A DNA stretch of 64,000 nucleotides from CAG-492 sp035388585 (GTDB taxonomy: Bacteria > Bacillota > Clostridia > TANB77 > CAG-508). Location: contig DAOOQE010000001.1 in assembly GCA_035388585.1 (NCBI GenBank), forward strand, positions 42,375-106,374, read 5' to 3'. A program made the translations under genes and the position numbers. Within the stretch, counting starts at the first letter, position 1. Every line of letters starts with the position of its first letter. Shown here piece by piece: positions 51,658-60,820 of this stretch. The notes below the pieces were generated by a model. The model was not told where the DNA came from. It ran no database searches and saw only the letters and a program-made list of their open reading frames with translations.

Positions 51658-53277
51658 ATGAAAACACTAATAGTAGGAGGAGTTGCAGGAGGTGCAACTA
51701 CAGCAGCCAGATTGAGAAGATTAGATGAAACAGCTGAAATAGTAATATTTGAAAAAGGAAATTATATATCATTTGCAAACTGCGGGTTACCTTATTTTAT
51801 AGGAGATGTTATTAAACAGAAAAAAGATTTGGTGCTTCACACTCCGGGATCGTTTAAAAACAGATTTAATATAGATGTAAGATTAAGACAAGAAGTAATA
51901 GATATAGATAGAGAAAATAAAATTGTTACAATTAAAGATCTTGAATCAGGAGAACAATATATAGAAAATTATGATAGTTTAGTATTGTCACCTGGAGCGG
52001 AACCTATTAATCCATTTGCTTTTATAAAAAGTGAAAAAATAAAAACAATTAGAACAATAGATGATTCTGTATTTATAAAAAAATATATACAAGAAAATAA
52101 TCCTAAAAGTATTGCTATAATTGGTGGAGGCTATATTGGAGTTGAGATGGCGGAAAATCTGAGAGAATATGAAAATATTGAAATTTCTATTATACAAAAA
52201 ACCTCTCATGCAATACCGCCAATAGATATTGATATTGCAAAGTTTGTTCATGAAGAAATTATAAATAATAATATAAAATTATATTTAAATGAAGAAGTAA
52301 AAGATATTAAGCAAAAAAATGATATGCTTGAAGTAGTATTAAACAATAAAATAATTGAAACAGATTTTGTAATAGTAAGTATAGGAGTTGTACCAGATAC
52401 TAAACTAGCAAAAAAAGCAGGATTACTTACGAATTCAAAAGGTAGTATTATTGTAAATGAATATATGAAAACTAGTGATGAAAGTATATATGCATTAGGA
52501 GATGCTATTCAGGTTAATAATTTTGTAACTGATATGCCTGCATATATACCTTTAGCGGGGCCAGCAAATAAACAGGCACGAGTTGTTGCAAATAATATCT
52601 GTGGAAGAAGGGGAACATTTAAAGGAACTGTGGGAAGCAGTATTTTAAAAATATTTGAATATAATCTTGGTATAACTGGAATAAGTGAGGAAATTTGCAT
52701 ATTAAATAATATAGAATATAAAACATCAATTATTTCTCCATATTCACATGCAACATACTATCCGGGTGCTACTCAACTTACAATTAAAGCCATATATCAA
52801 CCCAAAACAGGAAAAATATTAGGAGCACAAGTTTGGGGTAAAGATGGGGTAGATAAAATAACAGATATAATCGCAACAGCAATTAGAATGAAAATGACAG
52901 CATTTGATTTAGAAGAGTTAGAATTATGTTATGCACCTCCTTTTTCCTCAGCAAAAAGTCCAGTAAATATACTTGGGAATTCAATAGTAAATGAAATAGA
53001 TGAATTAGTACAAAATATTAGCTGGAGTGAATTAGAAAAGTTGGAAAATCCTTATATTTTAGATGTTAGAACTGAGTATGAATACAGTTATGGACATATT
53101 AAGGGCTCAATAAATATTCCAGTTGATGAATTAAGGGAAAATTTACAAATATTAGATAAAAATAAGGAGATTTATGTGCACTGCCAAACAGGATTAAGAA
53201 GCTACTTAGCATGCAGGATATTAAATCAACACGGTTTTAATTCAAAAAATATAGTTGGTGGATTTATTATGAAATAA
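51658..53277 (+). CDS. CoA-disulfide-reductase-like FAD enzyme with C-terminal rhodanese domain
   Basis: A 539-residue fusion. FAD-binding motif LIVGGVAGGATTAARLRR at the N-terminus; the active-site Cys is in SFANCGLPYFIG, the single-Cys arrangement of CoA-disulfide reductases and NADH oxidases. NAD(P)H site AIIGGGYIGVEMAENL; second FAD motif YALGDAIQV. C-terminal dimerisation ends near residue 440. The rhodanese module (ILDVRTEYEYSYGHIKGSIN) has its active Cys in YVHCQTGLRSYLACRIL. Such CoADR-Rhd enzymes reduce CoA per- or polysulfides and guard thiol balance. AGGTGGAG precedes the ATG. A small separate rhodanese is encoded at 60.3 kb. Confidence 0.9.
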   Translation: MKTLIVGGVAGGATTAARLRRLDETAEIVIFEKGNYISFANCGLPYFIGDVIKQKKDLVLHTPGSFKNRFNIDVRLRQEVIDIDRENKIVTIKDLESGEQYIENYDSLVLSPGAEPINPFAFIKSEKIKTIRTIDDSVFIKKYIQENNPKSIAIIGGGYIGVEMAENLREYENIEISIIQKTSHAIPPIDIDIAKFVHEEIINNNIKLYLNEEVKDIKQKNDMLEVVLNNKIIETDFVIVSIGVVPDTKLAKKAGLLTNSKGSIIVNEYMKTSDESIYALGDAIQVNNFVTDMPAYIPLAGPANKQARVVANNICGRRGTFKGTVGSSILKIFEYNLGITGISEEICILNNIEYKTSIISPYSHATYYPGATQLTIKAIYQPKTGKILGAQVWGKDGVDKITDIIATAIRMKMTAFDLEELELCYAPPFSSAKSPVNILGNSIVNEIDELVQNISWSELEKLENPYILDVRTEYEYSYGHIKGSINIPVDELRENLQILDKNKEIYVHCQTGLRSYLACRILNQHGFNSKNIVGGFIMK

Positions 53278-53358
53278 AATAATCTAAGTTTTATAAATAT
53301 TTTTAAGAGGATGGTTTAATGGAAAATGTTTTAAAAAACTTTAAAATAAGAGAAATGG

Positions 53359-53518
53359 TGCATTGAAATAATAGTAGTATAGGAGAAAAAAAGCATTGAA
53401 ATTTTGGTGATATAGGAAAAAATGCATTGAAATAATATTAATATAGGAGAAAAAAAGCATTGAAATTTTGGTGATATAGGAAAAAATGCATTGAAATAAT
53501 AGTAATATAGGAGAAAAA
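53359..53518 (+). repeat. Alternating ~31-base repeats that duplicate the queA start signal
   Basis: Five units of about 31-32 bases alternate between two sister types, GCATTGAAATAATAGTA(G/A)TATAGGAGAAAAAA and GCATTGAAATTTTGGTGATATAGGAAAAAAT. Each ends in an AGGA-A run like a Shine-Dalgarno site; the last abuts the queA ATG at 53519. The block has no unique spacers. It reads as repeated duplication of the queA ribosome-binding region. Confidence 0.9.
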
Positions 53519-54544
53519 ATGAAAGTATCAGATTTTAATTATAATTTACCAGAAGAATTGATTGCTCAAACCCCATTGGAAATTAGAGACGAATCAAGGT
53601 TAATGGTATTAGATAAAGAAAAAAATGTAATAGAACATAAAAAATTCAAAGATATTTTAGAGTATCTTCAACCTGGTGATTGCTTGGTAAGAAACAATAC
53701 AAAAGTATTGCCTGCAAGATTATATGGTTTAAAAGAAGAAACAGGAGCAAATATTGAATTTCTATTATTAAATAGAATTGAAAATGACATATGGGAAGTT
53801 ATGGTAAGACCAGGAAGAAAACTTAAAACTGGAACTAGAGTAATATTTGGTGAAGGGTTATTAAAAGCTGAAATACTTGACTATTTGGAAGATGGAAGTA
53901 GAAAAGTAAGATTTGAGTATAAAGGTATTTTTAATGAAATATTAGATCAAATTGGATTAATGCCGCTTCCACCATATATAAAAGAAAGATTAAAAGAAAA
54001 GAATAGATATCAAACAATATATGCAAAACATGAAGGTTCTGCAGCAGCTCCAACAGCAGGATTACATTTTACAGATGAATTGATTGAAGAGATTCAAGCA
54101 AAAGGAGTAAAAATAGCAAATGTAACTCTTCATGTTGGAATAGGTACTTTTAGACCGGTAAAGGTTGAAACAATTCAAGAGCATAATATGCATTCAGAGC
54201 AGTATTATATAAAAAATGAAGATGCAGAAATTATAAATTTCACAAAGAAAAATGGAGGAAAAATAATTTCTGTAGGAACAACTTCAACAAGAGTATTAGA
54301 ATCTGTTGCGGATGAAAATGGATTGGTTAAAGAAGCAGAAGGAGATACTAATATTTTTATATATCCAGGATATAAGTTTAAATGTGTAGATTCACTTATA
54401 ACAAATTTTCATCTTCCAGAATCAACTTTAATAATGCTTGTTTCAGCTCTTGCTGGAAAGGAATTTGTTCTTGATGCATACAAAAAAGCAGTAGAAGAAA
54501 AATACAGATTTTTTAGTTTTGGAGATGCTATGTTTATTAAATAA
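53519..54544 (+). CDS. queA: S-adenosylmethionine:tRNA ribosyltransferase-isomerase
   Basis: A 341-residue queuosine-biosynthesis enzyme that moves the ribose of AdoMet onto preQ1 in tRNA to make epoxyqueuosine. Family motifs: FNYNLPEELIAQTPLEIRDESRLMVLD, DCLVRNNTKVLPARLYG, EVMVRPGRKLKTGT, GSAAAPTAGLHFT, NVTLHVGIGTFRPV, SVGTTSTRVLES, TNFHLPESTLIMLVSALAG, and the RFFSFGDAM end. A tandem RBS repeat ends with the AGGAGA site before the ATG. tgt follows; together they supply the late queuosine steps. Confidence 0.97.
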   Translation: MKVSDFNYNLPEELIAQTPLEIRDESRLMVLDKEKNVIEHKKFKDILEYLQPGDCLVRNNTKVLPARLYGLKEETGANIEFLLLNRIENDIWEVMVRPGRKLKTGTRVIFGEGLLKAEILDYLEDGSRKVRFEYKGIFNEILDQIGLMPLPPYIKERLKEKNRYQTIYAKHEGSAAAPTAGLHFTDELIEEIQAKGVKIANVTLHVGIGTFRPVKVETIQEHNMHSEQYYIKNEDAEIINFTKKNGGKIISVGTTSTRVLESVADENGLVKEAEGDTNIFIYPGYKFKCVDSLITNFHLPESTLIMLVSALAGKEFVLDAYKKAVEEKYRFFSFGDAMFIK

Positions 54545-54548
54545 AATT

Positions 54549-54618
54549 ATATGGAAATCAATAGTATATTTAGATTTTTGATAATATGAAAATCAATAGT
54601 GTATATAGATTTTTATTA
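54549..54618. repeat. 35-base tandem duplication between queA and tgt
   Basis: ATATGGAAATCAATAGTATA and onward at 54549-54583 and again, with four changes, at 54584-54618. It begins seven bases after the queA stop. No terminator is formed, so queA and tgt may be cotranscribed across it. Confidence 0.85.
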
Positions 54619-54680
54619 GTAATGAATATTTTAGAATCAATATAATATTAAAAAGTTTAAAAACTATAAAGGAGAAAATA

Positions 54681-55811
54681 ATGAAAAAACCAGCAATTAC
54701 ATATGAATTATTACATGTGTGTAAGCAATCAGGTGCAAGAAGAGGAATAATACATACGCCTCATGGTGATATTCAAACACCAGTATTTATGCCAGTTGGA
54801 ACACAGGCGACAGTAAAATCTATGACTCCAGAGGAATTAAAAGAAATAGTTAAAGCTGAGATTATTTTATCAAATACTTATCATCTATACTTAAGGCCAG
54901 GTAGTAAATTAGTTAAAGAAGCTGGCGGATTACATGAATTTATGAAATGGGACAGACCCATTTTGACGGATAGTGGTGGGTTTCAAGTATTTAGTTTAGG
55001 TAAATTAAGAAAAATTTCAGAAGAAGGCGTGGAGTTTAAATCTCATCTTGATGGAAGTAAACACTTCTTTTCACCAGAAAGTGTAATGGAAATTGAACAG
55101 GATTTAGGTGCAGATATAATAATGGCATTTGATGAATGTGTAGGTTATCCTGCTACATATGAGTATACAAAACAATCTATGGAAAGAACAACTAGATGGG
55201 CAAAACGCTGCAAAGATTCTCATAAAAATACTGAGAATCAATCTTTATTTGGTATAATTCAAGGAGGATTTTATAAAGATTTAAGAGAACAAAGTGCAAA
55301 AGAACTAATTGAGTTGGATTTGCCAGGGTATGCAATTGGTGGAATTAGTGTTGGTGAACCAAAATCTGAATTTATAGATATATTGCATCATACAGCACCA
55401 TTTTTACCAGAAAACAAGCCTAGATACCTTATGGGAGTTGGAACTCCAGATTATCTTATAGAAGCTGCTATTGCAGGTATAGATATGTGTGATTGTGTTT
55501 TACCTACTAGAATTGCAAGAAATGGAACAGCTATGACATGGAATGGAAAAGTTGTTGTAAGAAATGCAACATATGAAAAGGATTTTACTCCATTAGATTC
55601 TGAATGTGATTGTTATACTTGTAGAAATTATACAAAAGCCTATATAAGGCACCTTATAAAGACTAATGAAATATTGGGAATAAGATTATTATCAATTCAT
55701 AACCTAAGGTTCTTGACTAAATTAATGGAAAGAGTTAGAATAGAAATAGAAAATGATAATTTATTAACATTTAAAGAAGAATTTTATAAGAAGTATGGTT
55801 ATGATTCTTAG
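54681..55811 (+). CDS. tgt: Queuine/preQ1 tRNA-ribosyltransferase
   Basis: A 376-residue TIM-barrel enzyme that swaps guanine-34 for preQ1 in tRNAs with GUN anticodons. The first catalytic Asp region is ILTDSGGFQVFSLGKL; the nucleophile lies in GIDMCDCVLPTRIARNG. The C-terminal zinc site is CDCYTCRNYTKAYIRHL with SIHNL. PVFMPVGTQATVKSMTPEEL and YAIGGISVGEPKSEF are further signatures. GGAGAAAAT precedes the ATG. Length is standard. The operon context with queA fits queuosine synthesis. Confidence 0.97.
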   Translation: MKKPAITYELLHVCKQSGARRGIIHTPHGDIQTPVFMPVGTQATVKSMTPEELKEIVKAEIILSNTYHLYLRPGSKLVKEAGGLHEFMKWDRPILTDSGGFQVFSLGKLRKISEEGVEFKSHLDGSKHFFSPESVMEIEQDLGADIIMAFDECVGYPATYEYTKQSMERTTRWAKRCKDSHKNTENQSLFGIIQGGFYKDLREQSAKELIELDLPGYAIGGISVGEPKSEFIDILHHTAPFLPENKPRYLMGVGTPDYLIEAAIAGIDMCDCVLPTRIARNGTAMTWNGKVVVRNATYEKDFTPLDSECDCYTCRNYTKAYIRHLIKTNEILGIRLLSIHNLRFLTKLMERVRIEIENDNLLTFKEEFYKKYGYDS

Positions 55812-55862
55812 TGTTTATAAATTTCAAGTATAAAATACAAAAGAAAATAAGGGAGGAATAGA

Positions 55863-57530
55863 ATGAATCTTATAAGAGATAATTATAATGAAAAAAAGCA
55901 AAATAATAGTCTTATAACTATGATAATAGTGATAATGATAATATTAGCTGTTGTTGCAGGTTTATTAGTAGCATTAGTAAGTTCTTTAAATAGTAAAAGA
56001 TTTAAATTTTACGTAGATAAAACGCCTAAAAATGTTTCGGAACAAGTTTTTACAGAAATTGATGGGGTTAGGTATGTGAATGTAAAAACAATTTCAGATT
56101 TAGTTGGTTATGAATATAATAATGGAGAATATAATAATCCATATCAAGAAGATAAATCTAAGTGTTATGTTAAATCTGATAATGAAATTGCATCATTTAT
56201 TGCTGGAAGTAATAGAATGTATAAGGTTGTTCTTGATGATGAGAATATTGATATTAATAAAACAGATTCAACAGGAAATACAACTACCAAAACAACTCAA
56301 TCAACTCAAACATCTCAAAGTACTACTACAACAAAAACTACTACAACACCAAGCACTTCACAGGATACAACGACAGTGGCAAATAAAACAGATGCTAATA
56401 ATGTTGAGTATTATGAATTATCTAATGAAGTAAAAATGATTAATGGAGAAATATATGCTTCAGAACAAGCAATAAGAATTGGATTTAATATTTATTTCAA
56501 ATATGATAAAGAAGTAAATACTGTAAATATTAGTACAATTCCATTTTTAGTACAGTCATATTCAAAATTTGAAGGAGCAGTATTAGATGATAAGTGCGTA
56601 TTCAGTAATAAAAAACTATTATTATATGATATGATATTAGTAAAAAATACAAAGGATGAATATGGTGTTAAAAAAATATCATCAGGAGAAGCTATTTTAG
56701 GTACAAAATATGCTGCTATAAAATTTATTGAAAGTAGTATGAATTTTATTGTTACTACACAAAACGGGAAGCAAGGTATTTCATCTATGTCTCAAACAAA
56801 AATTGCACCACAATATGATGAATTAAAACAATTAGATAAAGATTTAGATTTGTATCTTGTAAGAAATGAAAATAAATATGGTGTAATAAATGGTGAAGAT
56901 CAGGTTGTAGTATATATTGAATACGATCAAATTGGTATAAATGCAACAGATTTTGTAAATAATAATATAGAAAATAAATATGTTTTATATGATAAATATA
57001 TTCCAGCAAAAAGAGATGGCAAATGGGGATTATTGAGTATAGGTGGAAAAATCTCTTTACCAATAGAATATGACTCATTAGGATGTATTGTAGGACCTTC
57101 TATAACAAAATCTGAAAATAATTTATTATTAATTCCTGATTTACAAGGAATAGTTGTTTCAAAAGGTGGTTTATACGGATTAATGACACCTAATGGTTCT
57201 AAGCTCGTTCCTACATCATTAACAGAAATATATAAAGTTACAAATTCAGGTATAAATACTTATTATATGACATATAATGAACAAAAAATTGATGTTGTTG
57301 AATGGGTAAAAGCCAAAACAAATGAAACAACCAATAAAACAGAAAATACTGCAACAGATAGTACTACAAATCAAGTTCCTACAGCATCAACCACTCCAGT
57401 AACTCAAACCCCAGGAACTACTATTGCTGATACAAATTCAAACAATGCTTCAAATCCAGTATCTAATACAAATCCAGATACTCAAACATCAAGTTCTGCT
57501 ATAAATATAGATGCTATAATTAATGAATAA
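55863..57530 (+). CDS. Membrane-anchored protein with WG-type repeats
   Basis: A 555-residue extracellular protein with one N-terminal TM helix (LITMIIVIMIILAVVAGLLVALV). Residues about 40-120 may form a copper-amine-oxidase-like N-terminal stalk domain (VSEQVFTEIDGVRYVNVKTISDLV). A Thr/Ser/Gln-rich linker (TQSTQTSQSTTTTKTTTT) follows. Then about four WG-type repeats with YGVKKIS, YGVINGEDQVVV, KWGLLSIGGKISLPIEYD and LYGLMTPNGSKL, followed by another Thr/Asn-rich tail. WG-repeat proteins are often surface binding modules. GGGAGG precedes the ATG. Function is unknown; it may act in cell-envelope structure or signalling. Confidence 0.85.
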   Translation: MNLIRDNYNEKKQNNSLITMIIVIMIILAVVAGLLVALVSSLNSKRFKFYVDKTPKNVSEQVFTEIDGVRYVNVKTISDLVGYEYNNGEYNNPYQEDKSKCYVKSDNEIASFIAGSNRMYKVVLDDENIDINKTDSTGNTTTKTTQSTQTSQSTTTTKTTTTPSTSQDTTTVANKTDANNVEYYELSNEVKMINGEIYASEQAIRIGFNIYFKYDKEVNTVNISTIPFLVQSYSKFEGAVLDDKCVFSNKKLLLYDMILVKNTKDEYGVKKISSGEAILGTKYAAIKFIESSMNFIVTTQNGKQGISSMSQTKIAPQYDELKQLDKDLDLYLVRNENKYGVINGEDQVVVYIEYDQIGINATDFVNNNIENKYVLYDKYIPAKRDGKWGLLSIGGKISLPIEYDSLGCIVGPSITKSENNLLLIPDLQGIVVSKGGLYGLMTPNGSKLVPTSLTEIYKVTNSGINTYYMTYNEQKIDVVEWVKAKTNETTNKTENTATDSTTNQVPTASTTPVTQTPGTTIADTNSNNASNPVSNTNPDTQTSSSAINIDAIINE

Positions 57531-57623
57531 ACAAAGTAATAGTGTTAAAAATGAATAATTACATATATAAAAAAGATAAAAGTAGTACTAGAATAAACAA
57601 AGCAATAGCATTAAAAAATGAAT
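57526..57623. repeat. Direct repeat of the WG-gene end
   Basis: AATAAACAAAG(T/C)AATAG and onward (about 31 bases, ending AAAAATGAAT) occurs at about 57526-57557, including the stop codon of the WG gene, and again at about 57592-57623. The two copies are separated by about 35 bases. This is another duplication of a gene end. Confidence 0.7.
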
Positions 57624-57772
57624 CAAAAAAATTTATGGTTAAAAACAATTAACAATATTATTAATTTTTGATTATAATATATAATTTAAATAATAGTTAT
57701 AAGTTTAGCAATTTACAGTTTAGGTTAATAATTAACAATATAAGATTATTATAAATTTAAGGAGGAACAAAA

Positions 57773-59158
57773 GTGAAAAAGAACACAATTAAAACAATAC
57801 TAATTATCTCAATCATAGTTTTATTAGGATTAGTTTCATTTGGAGGGGTTTACCAAAAAAGTCTAAATTCTATGAAAAATGTAGTTAAAGATTACAATTA
57901 TGGAATGGATTTTGGAAAAACTTTACTAATTGGATTAAAAATTGAGGAAAAAGATGAAAGTTCTAAAGAAACAAATGAGCAAAATACAGAGGCAACAGCA
58001 AATTCTGAAACAGAGAAAACAGATGAAACTGCCGGTAAAACAGATACAACAGAACCAATCGAAAATAAAGAAAATGCAGAAAAAAAACCAATTGTTAGAA
58101 ATGATATTGAATCTGCTAAGAAAAAAATTGAAAATAGACTTGAAGCTCTAGGAGTTGAAGAATTCTACATAAGGGCAAATTATACTGATGGAAGTATGAT
58201 AATAGAATTACCTGAAAAAACCGATTCTAAATTTATATCAGATATAACTGCTGTTGGAAATTTCTCAATAGTAGATAGTGATGGAAATTTTGTTGGTGGT
58301 TCTGAGAATATTAAAGAAGTAAAATATGTACTAGATAGAACATCTTATGCAATTCCTTGTGTTAAAATAGAATTAGTTTTCAAATCTGATTTTGTTAAAA
58401 ATCTAGTTAATAATCAAACATCTTATGTTTCTGTTATTGATGATCAAGGAACTGTAACAGATAAAAAATTAGAATTAAAAATTGATGAGTCAAAAATCTA
58501 CACAGATACAGCAGTAAAGATGATTGATGATATAAAATTAAGTAATACACTAACATTATTTTTAGGACAATCAGGTTCTACAGAGGAAGAATTAAAAGAG
58601 TATTACAATAGTGCTGCTATACTTTCAACAATGATTCAAGATGGCAAAATGCCAGTTACTTACAAAATTGATTCAAGTGATATAGTAAAATCAAATCTTG
58701 ATATTAGTTCAGTAGTAATTGTTGGAATTATAATACTAGGAATTGCTACTATTTGGGCAATATTTAAATATAAATCAAAAGGTGTTTTTGCAATATTATC
58801 GTTAATTGGATATATCGCTTTAATGTTATTGTTAATTAGATATACAAATATTATAATTGCTTTTGAAGGTGTTTTTGCATTAGGAATTATTTTTGGTATT
58901 GCATATGTTTTCAATTTAAAATTTATTGCGAATTCTGAAAAAACAAAAGAGAAAATGATTAAAATCTATAGTAAAACCTTAATGCAATTTATTAATGTGT
59001 TTGTAGTTGGATTTATAATTTCATTAGTATTTTCAATACAATCATGGGTGCCAATTAAAAGTTTTGGTACAATTATGTTCTGGGGAATAATTATTATGAT
59101 AGCATATAATTATCTAATAACAAAAAATTTGATTGAAAGTACAAGAAATAAGAAATAA
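57773..59158 (+). CDS. secD: SecD-like protein translocase subunit
   Basis: A 461-residue SecD homologue. TM1 (ILIISIIVLLGLVSFGGVY), then an extracellular part that opens with YGMDFGKTLLIGLKIEEK; the family's GxDLxGGxr motif is only weakly kept, and an acidic/Thr-rich insert (TEKTDETAGKTDTTEP) follows. The P1 domain is recognisable: KKIENRLEALGVEEFYIRAN and MIIELPEKTDSKFISDI. Five C-terminal helices begin at SSVVIVGIIILGIATIWAIF. GTG start after AAGGAGG. It supports protein translocation through SecYEG using the proton gradient. secF follows. Divergent but clearly of the family. Confidence 0.82.
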   Translation: MKKNTIKTILIISIIVLLGLVSFGGVYQKSLNSMKNVVKDYNYGMDFGKTLLIGLKIEEKDESSKETNEQNTEATANSETEKTDETAGKTDTTEPIENKENAEKKPIVRNDIESAKKKIENRLEALGVEEFYIRANYTDGSMIIELPEKTDSKFISDITAVGNFSIVDSDGNFVGGSENIKEVKYVLDRTSYAIPCVKIELVFKSDFVKNLVNNQTSYVSVIDDQGTVTDKKLELKIDESKIYTDTAVKMIDDIKLSNTLTLFLGQSGSTEEELKEYYNSAAILSTMIQDGKMPVTYKIDSSDIVKSNLDISSVVIVGIIILGIATIWAIFKYKSKGVFAILSLIGYIALMLLLIRYTNIIIAFEGVFALGIIFGIAYVFNLKFIANSEKTKEKMIKIYSKTLMQFINVFVVGFIISLVFSIQSWVPIKSFGTIMFWGIIIMIAYNYLITKNLIESTRNKK

Positions 59159-59229
59159 CTTAAGATTCAGATTGTTGTTCAAACCAAAAAATATATTAAA
59201 CATTATTAAATATGAAAGAGGTAAAATAT

Positions 59230-59868
59230 ATGAAAAAGAAAATATGTGTATTTGTTGCTTTAATTATAATTCTTGGAACAGTACTAACATTAACAGTTGG
59301 ATTAAATGTCAGTTTAGATTATTCGGCTCATACAATGGTTAAAGTTGATTTGGGAAAAGAATTTAGAATATCTGATGTGCAATCAATAACTAAACAAGTA
59401 TTACCTAAAAATTCTGTTCAAATTCAAAAAGCATCAAATTTTGAGGATAGTATTATTATTAAGACTAATGGAATATCAGATGAACAAAAAAGTTTATTAA
59501 CTCAAAAAATTAATGAGAAGTTTGGTACTGATATTTCTGTAGATAAACTAGTTGTGGAAATTGTTCCAAATACTAGATTAAGAGATGTTATTTCTCCTTA
59601 TATTGTTCCTGTAATTAGTGTTACATTAGTAATTCTTGCTTATATGGGAATTAAGTTTAGAAAACAAAATGCATTTAGTATAATATTACAAACAGGAATT
59701 TTGGTTGCTGTTTCTGAATGGCTATTCCTTGCTGTTCTTGCTATTACAAGATATCCAATTAATAGAGTGGTTATTCCAGCAGGATTAATGATCTATTTGG
59801 GTGTATTACTTACATTAAATTATATTTATGAAAAAAATAATATAATTGAAGAAAATAATATAAAATAA
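59230..59868 (+). CDS. secF: Short SecF-like protein translocase subunit
   Basis: About 212 residues against roughly 300 for SecF. TM1 (ICVFVALIIILGTVLTLTVGL) is followed by the extracellular LNVSLDYSAHTMVKVDLGKE and a P4-like domain (SVQIQKASNFEDSIIIKTN). Only three further helices follow (SPYIVPVISVTLVILAYMGI, AFSIILQTGILVAVSEWLFLAVLAI, VVIPAGLMIYLGVLLTLNYIY). The classical SecF has six TMs and a Gly-x-Asp motif and an IGYSINDT-like segment; these are missing. GAAAGAGG precedes the ATG at 59230. Its place after SecD and the P4-like domain are the main support. Function may be reduced or altered. Confidence 0.65.
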   Translation: MKKKICVFVALIIILGTVLTLTVGLNVSLDYSAHTMVKVDLGKEFRISDVQSITKQVLPKNSVQIQKASNFEDSIIIKTNGISDEQKSLLTQKINEKFGTDISVDKLVVEIVPNTRLRDVISPYIVPVISVTLVILAYMGIKFRKQNAFSIILQTGILVAVSEWLFLAVLAITRYPINRVVIPAGLMIYLGVLLTLNYIYEKNNIIEENNIK

Positions 59869-60059
59869 AAATATAGAAAATACAAAAAATTATAAAATAA
59901 ATAAGATACTAAATATAAAACTGCAAAAAATAATATAAAAATAAATTAATTCTAAGGAATATCAAATTAATTAAAAAATTGTATATATTTTGCAAAAAAA
60001 AACTAAAAGAATTAGAGGATATAAATTATAGAACATTAAATAATTATATTGAATAAACT

Positions 60060-60106
60060 AACTATAATAGGAAAAGTATAACTACTTTTTCAATTATAGT
60101 TTTTTG
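60060..60106 (+). terminator. Rho-independent terminator after the SecDF operon
   Basis: AACTATAAT (60060-60068) pairs with ATTATAGTT (60093-60101); an inner GAAAAGTA (60071-60078) pairs with TACTTTTTC with a one-base bulge. TTTTTG follows. The stretch 59869-60059 is otherwise AT-rich without a gene. Confidence 0.85.
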
Positions 60107-60189
60107 TTTAGATAAATAAGTAATTATATGATTTTTATAAATCTATTAAAAATCATATCAGAAGTACAAAAAGATATTTATGCTTTTTA

Positions 60190-60332
60190 TAAAAAAATTA
60201 AAAAATATTTATCTTAGATTTTGTATGATTTGGGTGATTTGTTTAAGGAAGAAAAGTTAGTATATTATTTTTATAGTTCTATTTATAAAAATATTAAAAA
60301 TATTTATCTTAGGTTTTGTATGAGTTGGGGGA
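60190..60332 (+). repeat. 95-base-offset duplication of the small rhodanese start region
   Basis: AAAAATATTTATCTTAGATTTTGTATGATTTGGG at about 60200-60234 recurs, with small changes, at about 60295-60330. The second contains ATG 60320, the likely start of the rhodanese gene. In the first copy the matching ATG (60225) opens an 11-codon ORF in another frame. This is the same kind of start-site duplication as at dprA and the response regulator. Confidence 0.8.
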
Positions 60333-60664
60333 GTGGAAAATTGTATTTTATTAAATTTTTAAATTTTAAGAGATTCGAGAAAAGTTTGGATGATATAAAT
60401 TATAATGAATTATTAAATTTAATGAGAGAAACACAAGTAATTTTGATATATGTAAGAAGTAAACAAGAATATTTAGAAAATCATTTATCAGGTTCTAAAA
60501 ATATACCTGTATACGAATTAGAAAAAGAAATAAAAAAAAATAATATTGATAAATCTAAAACTATAGTGGTTTATTGTCAATATGGTGTGCGTAGCAGAAA
60601 AGCAGTTGGAATTTTAAAAAGGCTAGGTTTTAAAAAAGTATATAGTCTTATTTATAATGGTTAA
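60320..60664 (+). CDS. Small single-domain rhodanese
   Basis: About 114 residues from the ATG at 60320. The rhodanese fold shows ILIYVRSKQEYLENHLSGSKNIPV (the usual Asp in DVR is Tyr-Val-Arg here) and active-site Cys in VVYCQYGVRSRKAVGILKRLGF. The domain begins after FKRFEKSLDDINYNELLNLM. A TTG at 60221 would add 33 residues, but those come from a duplicated start region, so ATG is preferred. Rhodaneses carry a persulfide sulfur on Cys for sulfur transfer or detoxification. A similar domain ends the CoA-disulfide-reductase-like protein at 51.7 kb. Confidence 0.82.
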   Translation: MSWGSGKLYFIKFLNFKRFEKSLDDINYNELLNLMRETQVILIYVRSKQEYLENHLSGSKNIPVYELEKEIKKNNIDKSKTIVVYCQYGVRSRKAVGILKRLGFKKVYSLIYNG

Positions 60665-60665
60665 T

Positions 60666-60705
60666 AAAAAAATTAAGACATTGATTATATTTATCAATGT
60701 CTTAA
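60666..60705 (-). terminator. Terminator for the leftward glycosyltransferase (stem also at the end of the rhodanese gene)
   Basis: TTAAGACATTGAT (60673-60685) pairs perfectly with ATCAATGTCTTAA (60693-60705) around a 7-base loop. Read on the minus strand the stem is followed by TTTTTTT (60672 down to 60666), as a Rho-independent terminator. On the plus strand the stem is directly after the rhodanese stop but has no T run. Confidence 0.8.
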
Positions 60706-60820
60706 AATAAAATAAATTTTTCTTTGGATTCCAATTCAAGTAGCATAAGTTATCGATTTGTTGTCCTAAATTAAAATAATCATAATTCTCTTTAAATCTA
60801 AGTATCTATAATTAAAGTAA

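Noticed and set aside
53359..53518. CRISPR-like or riboswitch block before queA
   Set aside because: Units are directly adjacent, each includes a ribosome-binding-site-like tract, and there is no preQ1 aptamer motif. They are duplicated start signals.
56104..56433. Alternative frame within the WG-repeat gene
   Set aside because: Low-complexity product (Leu/Gln/Lys runs) arising from the Thr/Ser-rich linker read in another frame.
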